Below, piece after piece: positions 1 through 6,214 of a DNA stretch of 8,922 nt. The notes below the pieces were generated by a model. That model worked only from the letters and a program-made list of their open reading frames with translations, was not told the DNA's origin and searched no databases. Origin of the DNA: Thermoanaerobacterales bacterium (GTDB lineage Bacteria; Bacillota; Thermosediminibacteria; Thermosediminibacterales; Tepidanaerobacteraceae). The translations under genes and the position numbers were made by a program. Every line of letters starts with the position of its first letter. Position 1 is the stretch's first letter. The stretch is taken from the NCBI GenBank assembly GCA_012839145.1, contig DUNY01000062.1, positions 1 through 8,922 of the forward strand, read 5' to 3'.

Positions 1-14
1 GGTATCTTAGAAAG

Positions 15-44
15 AGAAAAGCAGGCCTGAGGGCCTGCTTTTCT
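15..44 (+). terminator. Intrinsic terminator of an upstream gene
   Basis: A perfect 13-bp stem has arms AGAAAAGCAGGCC (15-27) and GGCCTGCTTTTCT (32-44) around a TGAG loop. The descending arm ends in TTTTCTT, so the T-rich tail is partly inside the stem, and the ascending arm is A-rich, so it could work in both directions. It probably ends a gene lying left of the window and insulates the regulator gene that follows. Confidence 0.85.
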
Positions 45-105
45 TGTCCACACAAGGTCTACAACTATTATTATATTATCATTTCCCACCGAAGTCGAAT
101 TTAAC

Positions 106-134
106 TTTACATTCAAAATCATATATGATATATT
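106..134 (+). promoter_or_regulatory. Sigma-A-like promoter of the GntR-led operon
   Basis: TTTACA (106-111) and TATATT (129-134) are separated by 17 bp, the optimal spacing for the housekeeping sigma factor. Transcription would start near 141, leaving a leader of about 57 nt before the TTG start at 198. The -10 box and start region lie inside the ATATATG repeat array, as expected for a promoter occluded by its own product. The surroundings are so AT-rich that other -10 registers are possible. Confidence 0.6.
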
Positions 135-170
135 ATATATGATAAACATATATGATATATGATATATGTA
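118..170. repeat. Periodic ATATATG array, probable GntR operator
   Basis: ATATATG occurs at 121-127, 135-141, 148-154 and 162-168, with start-to-start spacing of 14, 13 and 14 bp, and a shorter ATATG at 157-161. Two copies sit in palindromes: ATCATATATGAT at 118-129 and CATATATG at 147-154. The array covers the predicted -10 box and transcription start of the gntR gene. GntR-family repressors commonly bind short AT-rich palindromes in their own promoters, so autoregulation is the natural inference. That this protein binds here is not shown by sequence alone. Confidence 0.55.
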
Positions 171-197
171 AATTTACTGCAAGGAGGTGAAATACAT

Positions 198-848
198 TTG
201 CAAAACTATAAAAGTAAAGTTGAGATTATTTATGAGAACATAAAAAAGGACATTATAAGTGGTGTATATAAGCCCGGTGACCGCATTGTCATAAGTAAAG
301 TTGCAAAACAAAACAAAGTAAGCGAGATACCTGTAAGAGAAGCGATAAGAATGTTAGAGACGGAAGACATGGTGGAGACATATCCCCATGTAGGTCCTGT
401 AGTAACTGAAATTAAAGAAGCAGACGTATTAGAGTGTTATTTAATAAGAGGGATATTAGAAGGGTTTGCAGCTAGGGAAAGTGTCGATTGTATGACTGAT
501 GAAGATATTGAGAACTTAACTAAAATAATAGAATTGATGAAAAAAGCATTAGATAACAAGGATCTTGTTGAATATGGAATACTAAACAGGAAATTTCATA
601 ATTATATAAACTCCGTAAACCCTCATGTCAGACTTTATAAAATGATAAATGAGTTATGGGACAAATGGGAAAGAACCAGAGCTGTTTTTGTATTATCTCC
701 CAAGAGGAGTACAGATTCGTTAACGGAGCACAACAAGATACTGGAAATGATAAAAGAAAAGAAATATGACGAACTGGAGATGTTTGTAAGAGACCATAGA
801 ATGAGGGCTGCAAAGAGTCTCATAAGTTCAGCAAAAACAAAGAAATAG
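198..848 (+). CDS. GntR-family (FadR/FCD subfamily) transcriptional regulator
   Basis: A cytoplasmic DNA-binding regulator of 216 residues, typical of the FCD branch of the GntR family. The start is TTG at 198 because AAGGAGGTG (181-189) lies 8 nt upstream; the in-frame ATG at 159 has no ribosome site and falls inside the operator repeat. Residues 1-70 form the winged helix: KSKVEIIYENIKKDIISGVYKPGD leads into a recognition helix around SEIPVREAIRMLE. The rest is the all-helical FCD effector domain, with FH134, EH178 and DH200 as the likely metal-ligand histidines. The usual Asp four residues before the first His is Asn130 here, a substitution also common in the family. Family members sense small carboxylates and usually repress neighbouring catabolic or transport genes. 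It is the first gene of the cassette, 73 nt ahead of the TAXI gene with no evident terminator between, so it probably controls the whole operon. The ligand is unknown. Confidence 0.92.
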   Translation: MQNYKSKVEIIYENIKKDIISGVYKPGDRIVISKVAKQNKVSEIPVREAIRMLETEDMVETYPHVGPVVTEIKEADVLECYLIRGILEGFAARESVDCMTDEDIENLTKIIELMKKALDNKDLVEYGILNRKFHNYINSVNPHVRLYKMINELWDKWERTRAVFVLSPKRSTDSLTEHNKILEMIKEKKYDELEMFVRDHRMRAAKSLISSAKTKK

Positions 849-921
849 AAGAAAGACTGATAATCCTATTAATTAATATCACTACTTACATAATATGGAT
901 AAAACTTGGAGGATGTTTATC

Positions 922-1902
922 ATGAAAACAAAGAAAAATCTTATTTGGCTTGTTGTATCTTTGTTGGTCATTAGTATTGTTTTAGCTGGATGTTCAAATA
1001 ATGCTGGAAGCAGCGGGGAAGGCGGTAACAAATCCGAAGAAAATTGGCAGTTGAGTATTGGTACGGCAAGTATGGGAGGAGCCTTTTTCCCTGTAGGGCA
1101 GGAGATAGCCAACCTTGTTACAAAGTATGTTGATGGTGCAAAAATGACACCGGAAGTTACTGCAGGAGCTCTGGAAAATCCAAGGCTAATTGCAAATGGA
1201 GATGTGGAGTTAGGGATAACTAATGCAAATTTAGCATATTTTGCTGCAAATGGAATGAAACCTTATGAGGGAAAACTTGAAGTCAGTGCAGTATCTTTAC
1301 TACATCCAAGTGTATTTCACATCATTACAATGGCGGATTCTCCGATTAACTCGATTGCCGATTTAAAAGGCAAAAAAATTGCTGTTGGACCGGCCGGAGG
1401 AGGAACGCTACCTATACTACAGGCTCTGTTAGAGCAATATGGACTTTCTATGGATGATATTGTGCCCAACTATTTGTCATATAATGACGGCTTCACGCAA
1501 TTATCTGATGGCAATGTAGACGTAGCCTTAGCATTATCCGGGTATCCGGCATCGGCAGTAGTTGAAATATCTACTTCTAAGGATATTAAATTCATAGAAA
1601 TTGCTGATGATAAACTGGATAATATTCTTGCTAAATATTCTTACTACAGTAAAGTAAAAGTCCCAAAAGATGTTTATAAACTGAAAGGCGATGCTACAGC
1701 GATTGGTGTACCCAATGTGTTGCTTGTTAATAATAATCTTGACGAACAGTTGGTTTATAATATTACGAAAGCTATATTTGACAACTTGGACGAATTTAAG
1801 GAAGCAAATGCTAATGCTAAACAAATTGATATAGAAACAGCTGATCAAACGCCAATTCCATTACATCCGGGTGCAAAGAAATATTTTGATGAGAGAAAAT
1901 AA
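922..1902 (+). CDS. TAXI-family TRAP transporter solute-binding lipoprotein
   Basis: Extracytoplasmic substrate-binding subunit of a TRAP transporter, which delivers its ligand to an ion-gradient-driven permease. The start at 922 is chosen because TGGAGGA (907-913) is correctly spaced, while the in-frame ATGs at 895 and 913 lie upstream of or overlap that site. The 326-residue protein starts MKTKKN, has a hydrophobic core to residue 20 and a lipobox LAGC with Cys24 as the lipidated residue, then a Ser/Gly/Asn linker (25-41). The TAXI signature follows: GTASMGGAFFPVG (about 47-59), the NGDVELGITN segment (92-101) and LKGKKIAVGPAGGGT (148-162). The length matches the family. TAXI proteins are paired with fused permeases, as found two genes downstream. 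Known or suspected ligands include glutamate and other organic acids; the sequence does not specify this one. Confidence 0.93.
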   Translation: MKTKKNLIWLVVSLLVISIVLAGCSNNAGSSGEGGNKSEENWQLSIGTASMGGAFFPVGQEIANLVTKYVDGAKMTPEVTAGALENPRLIANGDVELGITNANLAYFAANGMKPYEGKLEVSAVSLLHPSVFHIITMADSPINSIADLKGKKIAVGPAGGGTLPILQALLEQYGLSMDDIVPNYLSYNDGFTQLSDGNVDVALALSGYPASAVVEISTSKDIKFIEIADDKLDNILAKYSYYSKVKVPKDVYKLKGDATAIGVPNVLLVNNNLDEQLVYNITKAIFDNLDEFKEANANAKQIDIETADQTPIPLHPGAKKYFDERK

Positions 1903-1926
1903 TAACTGAAATCGGAGGCAAGAAAA

Positions 1927-2808
1927 GTGTTTATAAACGATAATATTTTGGACGGAATGATTGATTTACATATACACGTAGGTCCTGATTATGTTCCCAG
2001 GTATGCTGACAGTATTAGACTGGCTAGAGAAGCAAGTGCCCGAGGCATGAAAGCCATTATAGTAAAGACTCATTTAGCTTCTACCGTTGGTGATGCTTAT
2101 GCGGCAAATCAACTTGGTTTAGAAACCAAAATATTTGGGGGTATTGCCCTAAATGGGCCAACAGGTGGATTAAATGTGAGAACTGTTTTTGCAACTGTGA
2201 AATCAGGTGGTAAGATGATATGGTTACCAACTGTAGATGCCGAATATGCCATTAAGAAAGCCAAATCCGGCCACTGGATAAAAGCATATGTCAACGGTTC
2301 CTCTTTTGGACAGGAAAGAGAATTAATTAATTTATTGGACGATGATGGGAAGTTAAAAGAGGAAGTGCAAGAAATTATAAGAATTTGCAAAGAGTATGAT
2401 GTCATTCTAGGTACTGGTCATGTATCTCCGGGAGAGTGTCTTGCACTGGCAAAAGAAGGTAATGCCATAGGCTATGATAAATTGGAAATCACTCATCCAA
2501 ATGCATGGACTGAAGATTTTACAATACCTGTTTTAAAAGAACTAACGTCTCTAGGCGCCACATTGACATTATCTTTTGGAGTTTGCTCTCCTCATAACGG
2601 AAGACAGGATCCTAGAGAGATTGTTAATATCATTAAAGAAGTGAAAGCCGAAAATTGCTGCTTGATATCAGATTATGGGCAAGTTTATAGTGCATCACCA
2701 GTTGAGGGACTAAGAACATATTGTTATGTACTTAAAAGATTTGGTGTAACAGAAAGCGAATTAGATCTTATGACTAAAGATAATCCTTCAAGATTGTTAA
2801 ATCTATAA
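1927..2808 (+). CDS. DUF6282-like metal-dependent hydrolase (amidohydrolase fold)
   Basis: A 293-residue cytosolic protein without signal peptide or membrane segments. It begins at GTG 1927, with CGGAGG (1913-1918) 8 nt upstream, and follows the TAXI gene by 24 nt. It resembles the DUF6282 group of the amidohydrolase superfamily. The full ligand pattern of that superfamily seems visible: DLHIH (H15, H17), VKTH (K47, H49), GTGHVSPGE (H165), ITHPNA (H190) and LISDYGQ (D249), plus a C-terminal NPSRLL (286-291) like the NPARLL of amidohydrolases. From this I infer a TIM barrel with one or two divalent metals hydrolysing an amide, lactone or ester bond; K47 could be the bridging lysine. Its position between the transporter subunits suggests it acts on the imported solute. 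The family name is from memory of the sequence pattern, and the substrate is unknown. Confidence 0.75.
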   Translation: MFINDNILDGMIDLHIHVGPDYVPRYADSIRLAREASARGMKAIIVKTHLASTVGDAYAANQLGLETKIFGGIALNGPTGGLNVRTVFATVKSGGKMIWLPTVDAEYAIKKAKSGHWIKAYVNGSSFGQERELINLLDDDGKLKEEVQEIIRICKEYDVILGTGHVSPGECLALAKEGNAIGYDKLEITHPNAWTEDFTIPVLKELTSLGATLTLSFGVCSPHNGRQDPREIVNIIKEVKAENCCLISDYGQVYSASPVEGLRTYCYVLKRFGVTESELDLMTKDNPSRLLNL

Positions 2809-2817
2809 TATACTATG

Positions 2818-2876
2818 CAAACTTGCCACTCTCATATTGTAAACGGTAATCTGAACAAAAGAGAGTGGCAAGTTTG
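2818..2876 (+). promoter_or_regulatory. Perfect 16-bp intercistronic hairpin
   Basis: CAAACTTGCCACTCTC (2818-2833) pairs perfectly with GAGAGTGGCAAGTTTG (2861-2876) around a 27-nt loop. It begins 10 nt after the hydrolase stop and ends 6 nt before the AAGGAG ribosome site (2882-2887) of the permease gene. No T-run follows, so it is unlikely to be a complete intrinsic terminator. More likely roles are 3'-end protection of the upstream mRNA, a processing site, or tuning of permease translation so that the membrane protein is made in smaller amounts than the soluble proteins. Confidence 0.75.
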
Positions 2877-2893
2877 GGGATAAGGAGAGGCAT

Positions 2894-4768
2894 ATGAGTA
2901 TTAACGATAAACTTATAGCATCAAGTAAAAAAGTGGTAGCCTTTGCAGCAGTTTTAGTAGGTGTATTTCATATGCTTAATGTATCGGGCATAGTATCGAT
3001 GTCAGCTATGACGATTCGGGCCTTCCACTTAATGATAATGATGTTTATATCCTTCGTGACTCCGGCAAAAGACAATCAAAAGAACAAAATAGTCGATAGT
3101 ATAATCCGCATAATACTGGGTGTTGCAACTTTGTTTGCGAGTATATATATTCTGAAAAGATGGGAAATCATTACTTCAAGCGGAGGGGTTACAAACCAAT
3201 ATGATGTTATTGTCGGTATACTGATGATTCTTCTTGTTCTTGAAGCAACCAGGCGATCTGTAGGTTGGATGCTATCGTTGATAACGACGGTTTTTCTGCT
3301 GTATCCATTTATAGGTCCTTATTTACCATCGATTTTGCAGAGTAGGAGCTATAGCATTGATCGTATTTCCACATTTTTATTTACGTCAACCTCAGGCATA
3401 TATGGCATACCTATAAGCGTTTCTGCAGCTTACATCATTTTATTCTGCATATATGGGGCGTTTTTAAGTGAATTTGGGGCCGGTGAGTTTTTATACGACT
3501 TGGCATCTTCGGTTACAAGAAGATTTGTGGCTGCTACTGCCAAAACGTCTATTGTATTTAGTGCGTTGATAGGGATGATATCAGGGTCCGCAGCTGGAAA
3601 TGTGGCCATTACAGGAACTTTAACAATTCCAATGATGGTTAAAGAGGGGTATAAGCCGGAAAAGGCAGGTGCCATAACCGCTGTTGCTGCTACGGGAGGA
3701 CAAATCATGCCACCGATTATGGGGGCTGCAGCGTTTATAATGGCAGAAATCATTGGTGAATCCTATGTTAATATAATGAAAGCTGCCATTTTACCTGCAA
3801 TTTTATTTTTTCTTTCCATATTTATTATAGTACATCTCGAGGCTAAAAAAGACGGTATTGATCTAAGTGGGAATAAGAATATGAACAGTTCGTTAAAAGA
3901 GGTATTAAAAAACGGATGGTACTTTGTTATTCCAATACTGACCCTGATTTATATGCTCGTGATAGGATATTCACCTTTTAAGTCTGCTTATTATTCTATT
4001 TTAGTACTTTTATTAGTATATGTAATTTCTCAAAAAGCCTTCAATAAAGAAATAGTCTTTAAAATATTGTCCGCATTGGAAAAAGGATCAAAAGATACAG
4101 TGTCTATTGCAATAGCTTGTGCCGCATCAGGAATAATTGTAGGCATTCTATCAATTACCGGATTAGGATCAAGGATTTCCTCTATGGTTATTGCACTTTC
4201 AGGTGGTCAACCATTAATTGCGTTATTTTTAACGATGCTTGTATCAATAATTCTCGGAATGGGACTTCCTACAACAGCAGCCTATCTTGTTCTAGCTTCA
4301 GTAGTAGTACCTGCTTTGGTTCAGATGGGAATTCCTTTATTGAGTGCTCATATGTTTGTGTTCTTTTTCGGATGTATATCAACTATAACGCCACCTGTAG
4401 CTTTAGCTTCTTATGTAGCTGCAGGAATAGCAGGTACAGATTTGAATAAAGTAGGATGGACAGCTTTTAAGTATGGTTTAGTTAGCTTCATGCTCCCATT
4501 TATGTTTGTATATGGGCCTAGCTTACTCTTAAAGGGAGAACCATTGACAATCGTTACAACTATTATACTATCGACAATAGGTATATTTGCCATTGCCTGT
4601 GGTATCGTTGGATACTTTAAAACAAATCTTGCAATCTGGCAGCGAATATTGTTGTTTGTTGCAGGTGTATTGTTGGTAAATGAAGGTTTTATAACAGATG
4701 TTATAGGCTTTATTTTGATAATACTAATTTATATTAGTAACAGAAATATAAATAAAATTTCTGCATAA
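2894..4768 (+). CDS. Fused TRAP transporter permease (small plus large membrane subunits)
   Basis: A 624-residue integral membrane protein combining the DctQ-like small subunit and the DctM-like large subunit of TRAP transporters, as is usual with TAXI binding proteins. AAGGAG at 2882-2887 sets the ATG start. Residues about 14-135 carry several hydrophobic helices (small subunit), and residues about 135-545 form the large subunit. Diagnostic segments are GMISGSAAGNVAITGTLTIP (227-246), then GYKPEKAGAITAVAATGGQ with IMPPIMGAAAFIMAE (252-285); the second repeat has GMGLPTTAAYLVLAS (455-469) and STITPPVALASYVAAGIAG (496-514). A tail with about three more hydrophobic segments (550-615) is seen in many fused permeases. 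It should couple uptake of the TAXI ligand to a sodium or proton gradient. The hairpin just upstream may lower its expression relative to the binding protein. Confidence 0.95.
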   Translation: MSINDKLIASSKKVVAFAAVLVGVFHMLNVSGIVSMSAMTIRAFHLMIMMFISFVTPAKDNQKNKIVDSIIRIILGVATLFASIYILKRWEIITSSGGVTNQYDVIVGILMILLVLEATRRSVGWMLSLITTVFLLYPFIGPYLPSILQSRSYSIDRISTFLFTSTSGIYGIPISVSAAYIILFCIYGAFLSEFGAGEFLYDLASSVTRRFVAATAKTSIVFSALIGMISGSAAGNVAITGTLTIPMMVKEGYKPEKAGAITAVAATGGQIMPPIMGAAAFIMAEIIGESYVNIMKAAILPAILFFLSIFIIVHLEAKKDGIDLSGNKNMNSSLKEVLKNGWYFVIPILTLIYMLVIGYSPFKSAYYSILVLLLVYVISQKAFNKEIVFKILSALEKGSKDTVSIAIACAASGIIVGILSITGLGSRISSMVIALSGGQPLIALFLTMLVSIILGMGLPTTAAYLVLASVVVPALVQMGIPLLSAHMFVFFFGCISTITPPVALASYVAAGIAGTDLNKVGWTAFKYGLVSFMLPFMFVYGPSLLLKGEPLTIVTTIILSTIGIFAIACGIVGYFKTNLAIWQRILLFVAGVLLVNEGFITDVIGFILIILIYISNRNINKISA

Positions 4769-4793
4769 TCTTTGCATGAGGAGTGTTGGTTAT

Positions 4794-5999
4794 ATGAACA
4801 AATATGCATGGAGAACTGATAACTGGTGGGTTAGCCCTTTTAATTCGAGAGAAGAATATAGGAACAGTTGGAAGTTACCAAAGTCAATTAAAATTCATGA
4901 TGCTACATTAAGAGACGGTGAACAGACACCTGGGGTGGTGCTCAAGAAAGAAGAAAAGGTCAGGATAGCGGAAAAGCTTAGTGAAGCAGGAATACATAGA
5001 ATTGAAGCGGGTATGCCTGCAGTTTCTGAGGAAGACCGGAAAGCAATTGCAGAAATAATAAAGCTAAATCTTCCCTCTACTATCTTTGGATTTGTCAGAG
5101 CTAAAGAAGAAGATATTATTATGGCAAAAGAATGCGGTGTGGATGGAGTAATCATCGAAGTACCAATTGGCAAACCTAAACTTGACTATCAATTTAACTG
5201 GTCGGTGGACCGAGTCGTTGAAAGCAGTGTTTTTGCCATAAAAAAGGCTAAGGAGTTGGGATTATATACAGTTTATTTTCCTTATGATACTACAAGGGCT
5301 GATGAAGACGATATAACAAAATTATTAAGCCAAATTAAAGAAAATAGCTTACCCGACTCAGTTGGTGTAGTTGATACAATGGGATGTGCACTGCCAGGGG
5401 CTACTCAATATCTAATAAAATTGATAAAATCCATTATGAATATTCCCCTAGAGATACATACTCATAATGACTTTGGCTTAGCTCTTGCTAATAGCATCAC
5501 AGCTGTTATGTCTGGTGCGGAAGTAGTGCATGGATGTGTAAATGGGATTGGCGAAAGGACCGGTAATTGCAGCACTGAAGAAGTTGCTGTTGCACTGCAA
5601 ATCTTAATGGGTATTGATATAGGTGTAGATATTTCTAAGTTACAAGAACTATCGGATCTAGTGCGAGAGACCACAGGATTTGAAATTGTTAAAAACAAGC
5701 CTATAGTAGGACAGGAAATATTTACTCGAGAGTCGGGAATAGGTGCTGACGCTTTATTTAAAATGCCCCTGTCAATGTTTGCTTTAAATCCGGAGTTTCT
5801 TAACAAAAAGGCGAAACTTGTATTAGGAAAGAAAAGCGGCATGATGTCTATAAATGTCAAACTTCAAGAATATAAAATTGAACTTGATGAAGAACAAAAG
5901 AAAAAACTGTTGTTGGATGTCAAGCAGAAAGGTGTAGAGAAAAAAGGTAATTTAACCGAAGACGAATTCTTAACATTAGTTAAGAAATATAAACAATAA
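4794..5999 (+). CDS. DRE-TIM metallolyase, isopropylmalate/homocitrate synthase-like, without allosteric domain
   Basis: A cytosolic enzyme of 401 residues in the HMGL-like superfamily, which condenses acetyl-CoA with 2-oxo acids or catalyses related C-C cleavage. The start is ATG 4794, 10 nt after GAGGAG (4778-4783); an in-frame ATG at 4776 overlaps that site. Seen motifs: HDATLRDGEQTPG at 35-47 (R40, D41 and E43, with D36 the likely metal ligand), EIHTHNDFGLA at 221-231 (H222 and H224 as metal ligands), and NGIGERTGNCSTEEV at 250-264. The post-barrel part has ESGIGADALFK (313-323) and LGKKSG (344-349), aligning with SGIHADGLLK and LGKHSG of synthases; both histidines are replaced. The C-terminal leucine-binding domain of LeuA is absent, so the length is nearer NifV-type homocitrate synthases. 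The N terminus has an unusual AWRTDNWW segment. It begins 25 nt after the permease stop, is last in the operon and is followed by a strong terminator. The exact reaction is uncertain. Confidence 0.85.
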   Translation: MNKYAWRTDNWWVSPFNSREEYRNSWKLPKSIKIHDATLRDGEQTPGVVLKKEEKVRIAEKLSEAGIHRIEAGMPAVSEEDRKAIAEIIKLNLPSTIFGFVRAKEEDIIMAKECGVDGVIIEVPIGKPKLDYQFNWSVDRVVESSVFAIKKAKELGLYTVYFPYDTTRADEDDITKLLSQIKENSLPDSVGVVDTMGCALPGATQYLIKLIKSIMNIPLEIHTHNDFGLALANSITAVMSGAEVVHGCVNGIGERTGNCSTEEVAVALQILMGIDIGVDISKLQELSDLVRETTGFEIVKNKPIVGQEIFTRESGIGADALFKMPLSMFALNPEFLNKKAKLVLGKKSGMMSINVKLQEYKIELDEEQKKKLLLDVKQKGVEKKGNLTEDEFLTLVKKYKQ

Positions 6000-6021
6000 A
6001 ATAACATTATACGTATTTTAC

Positions 6022-6060
6022 AAATTGAAAGGCAGGCTGCAAAGGCCTGCCTTTCAATTT
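6022..6060 (+). terminator. Intrinsic terminator closing the GntR/TRAP operon
   Basis: A perfect 16-bp stem has arms AAATTGAAAGGCAGGC (6022-6037) and GCCTGCCTTTCAATTT (6045-6060) around a 7-nt loop, followed by CTCTTG. It starts 22 nt after the stop of the DRE-TIM gene. The GGCAGGC/GCCTGCC core resembles that of the terminator at 15-44. The T-rich 3' arm makes it a convincing end of the cassette. Confidence 0.9.
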
Positions 6061-6112
6061 CTCTTGTGAGATGACATAAATAAGCATTGTTGTCTTTTTT
6101 TATCAAATATTA

Positions 6113-6143
6113 CTGACAGGAATTTCATGAAAGAATGTAGAAT
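6113..6143 (+). promoter_or_regulatory. Possible promoter for the sigma-54 activator gene
   Basis: CTGACA (6113-6118) and TAGAAT (6138-6143) are a weak sigma-A-like pair with a slightly long 19-bp spacer. A perfect 10-bp palindrome, TTTCATGAAA (6123-6132), lies between the boxes and might be a regulator site. A promoter is needed here because a strong terminator ends the previous operon at 6060, but the match is poor. I see no TGGCAC-N5-TTGC element upstream of this gene. Confidence 0.3.
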
Positions 6144-6214
6144 AATATAAAATGCGCAAAGTAAGCAAATATTTCAAAAACCTTGTGGAATGCTGATTTT
6201 TTTGAGGTGATATA

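Noticed and set aside
159..197. ATG at 159 as the start of the GntR gene
   Set aside because: It lies inside the operator-like repeat without a ribosome site; TTG 198 has AAGGAGGTG 8 nt upstream and gives the normal FCD regulator N terminus.
895..921. ATG at 895 as the start of the TAXI protein
   Set aside because: It lies upstream of the TGGAGGA site; the start at 922 gives a standard MKTKK lipoprotein signal.
4117..4449. Overlapping + frame ORF of 110 codons inside the permease gene
   Set aside because: A shifted-frame shadow with Cys/Ser/Asn-rich low-complexity translation; the permease frame has unmistakable TRAP motifs here.
5462..5860. Minus-strand ORF of 132 codons opposite the DRE-TIM gene
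   Set aside because: No ribosome site and no recognisable protein; it mirrors the well-conserved coding frame on the + strand.
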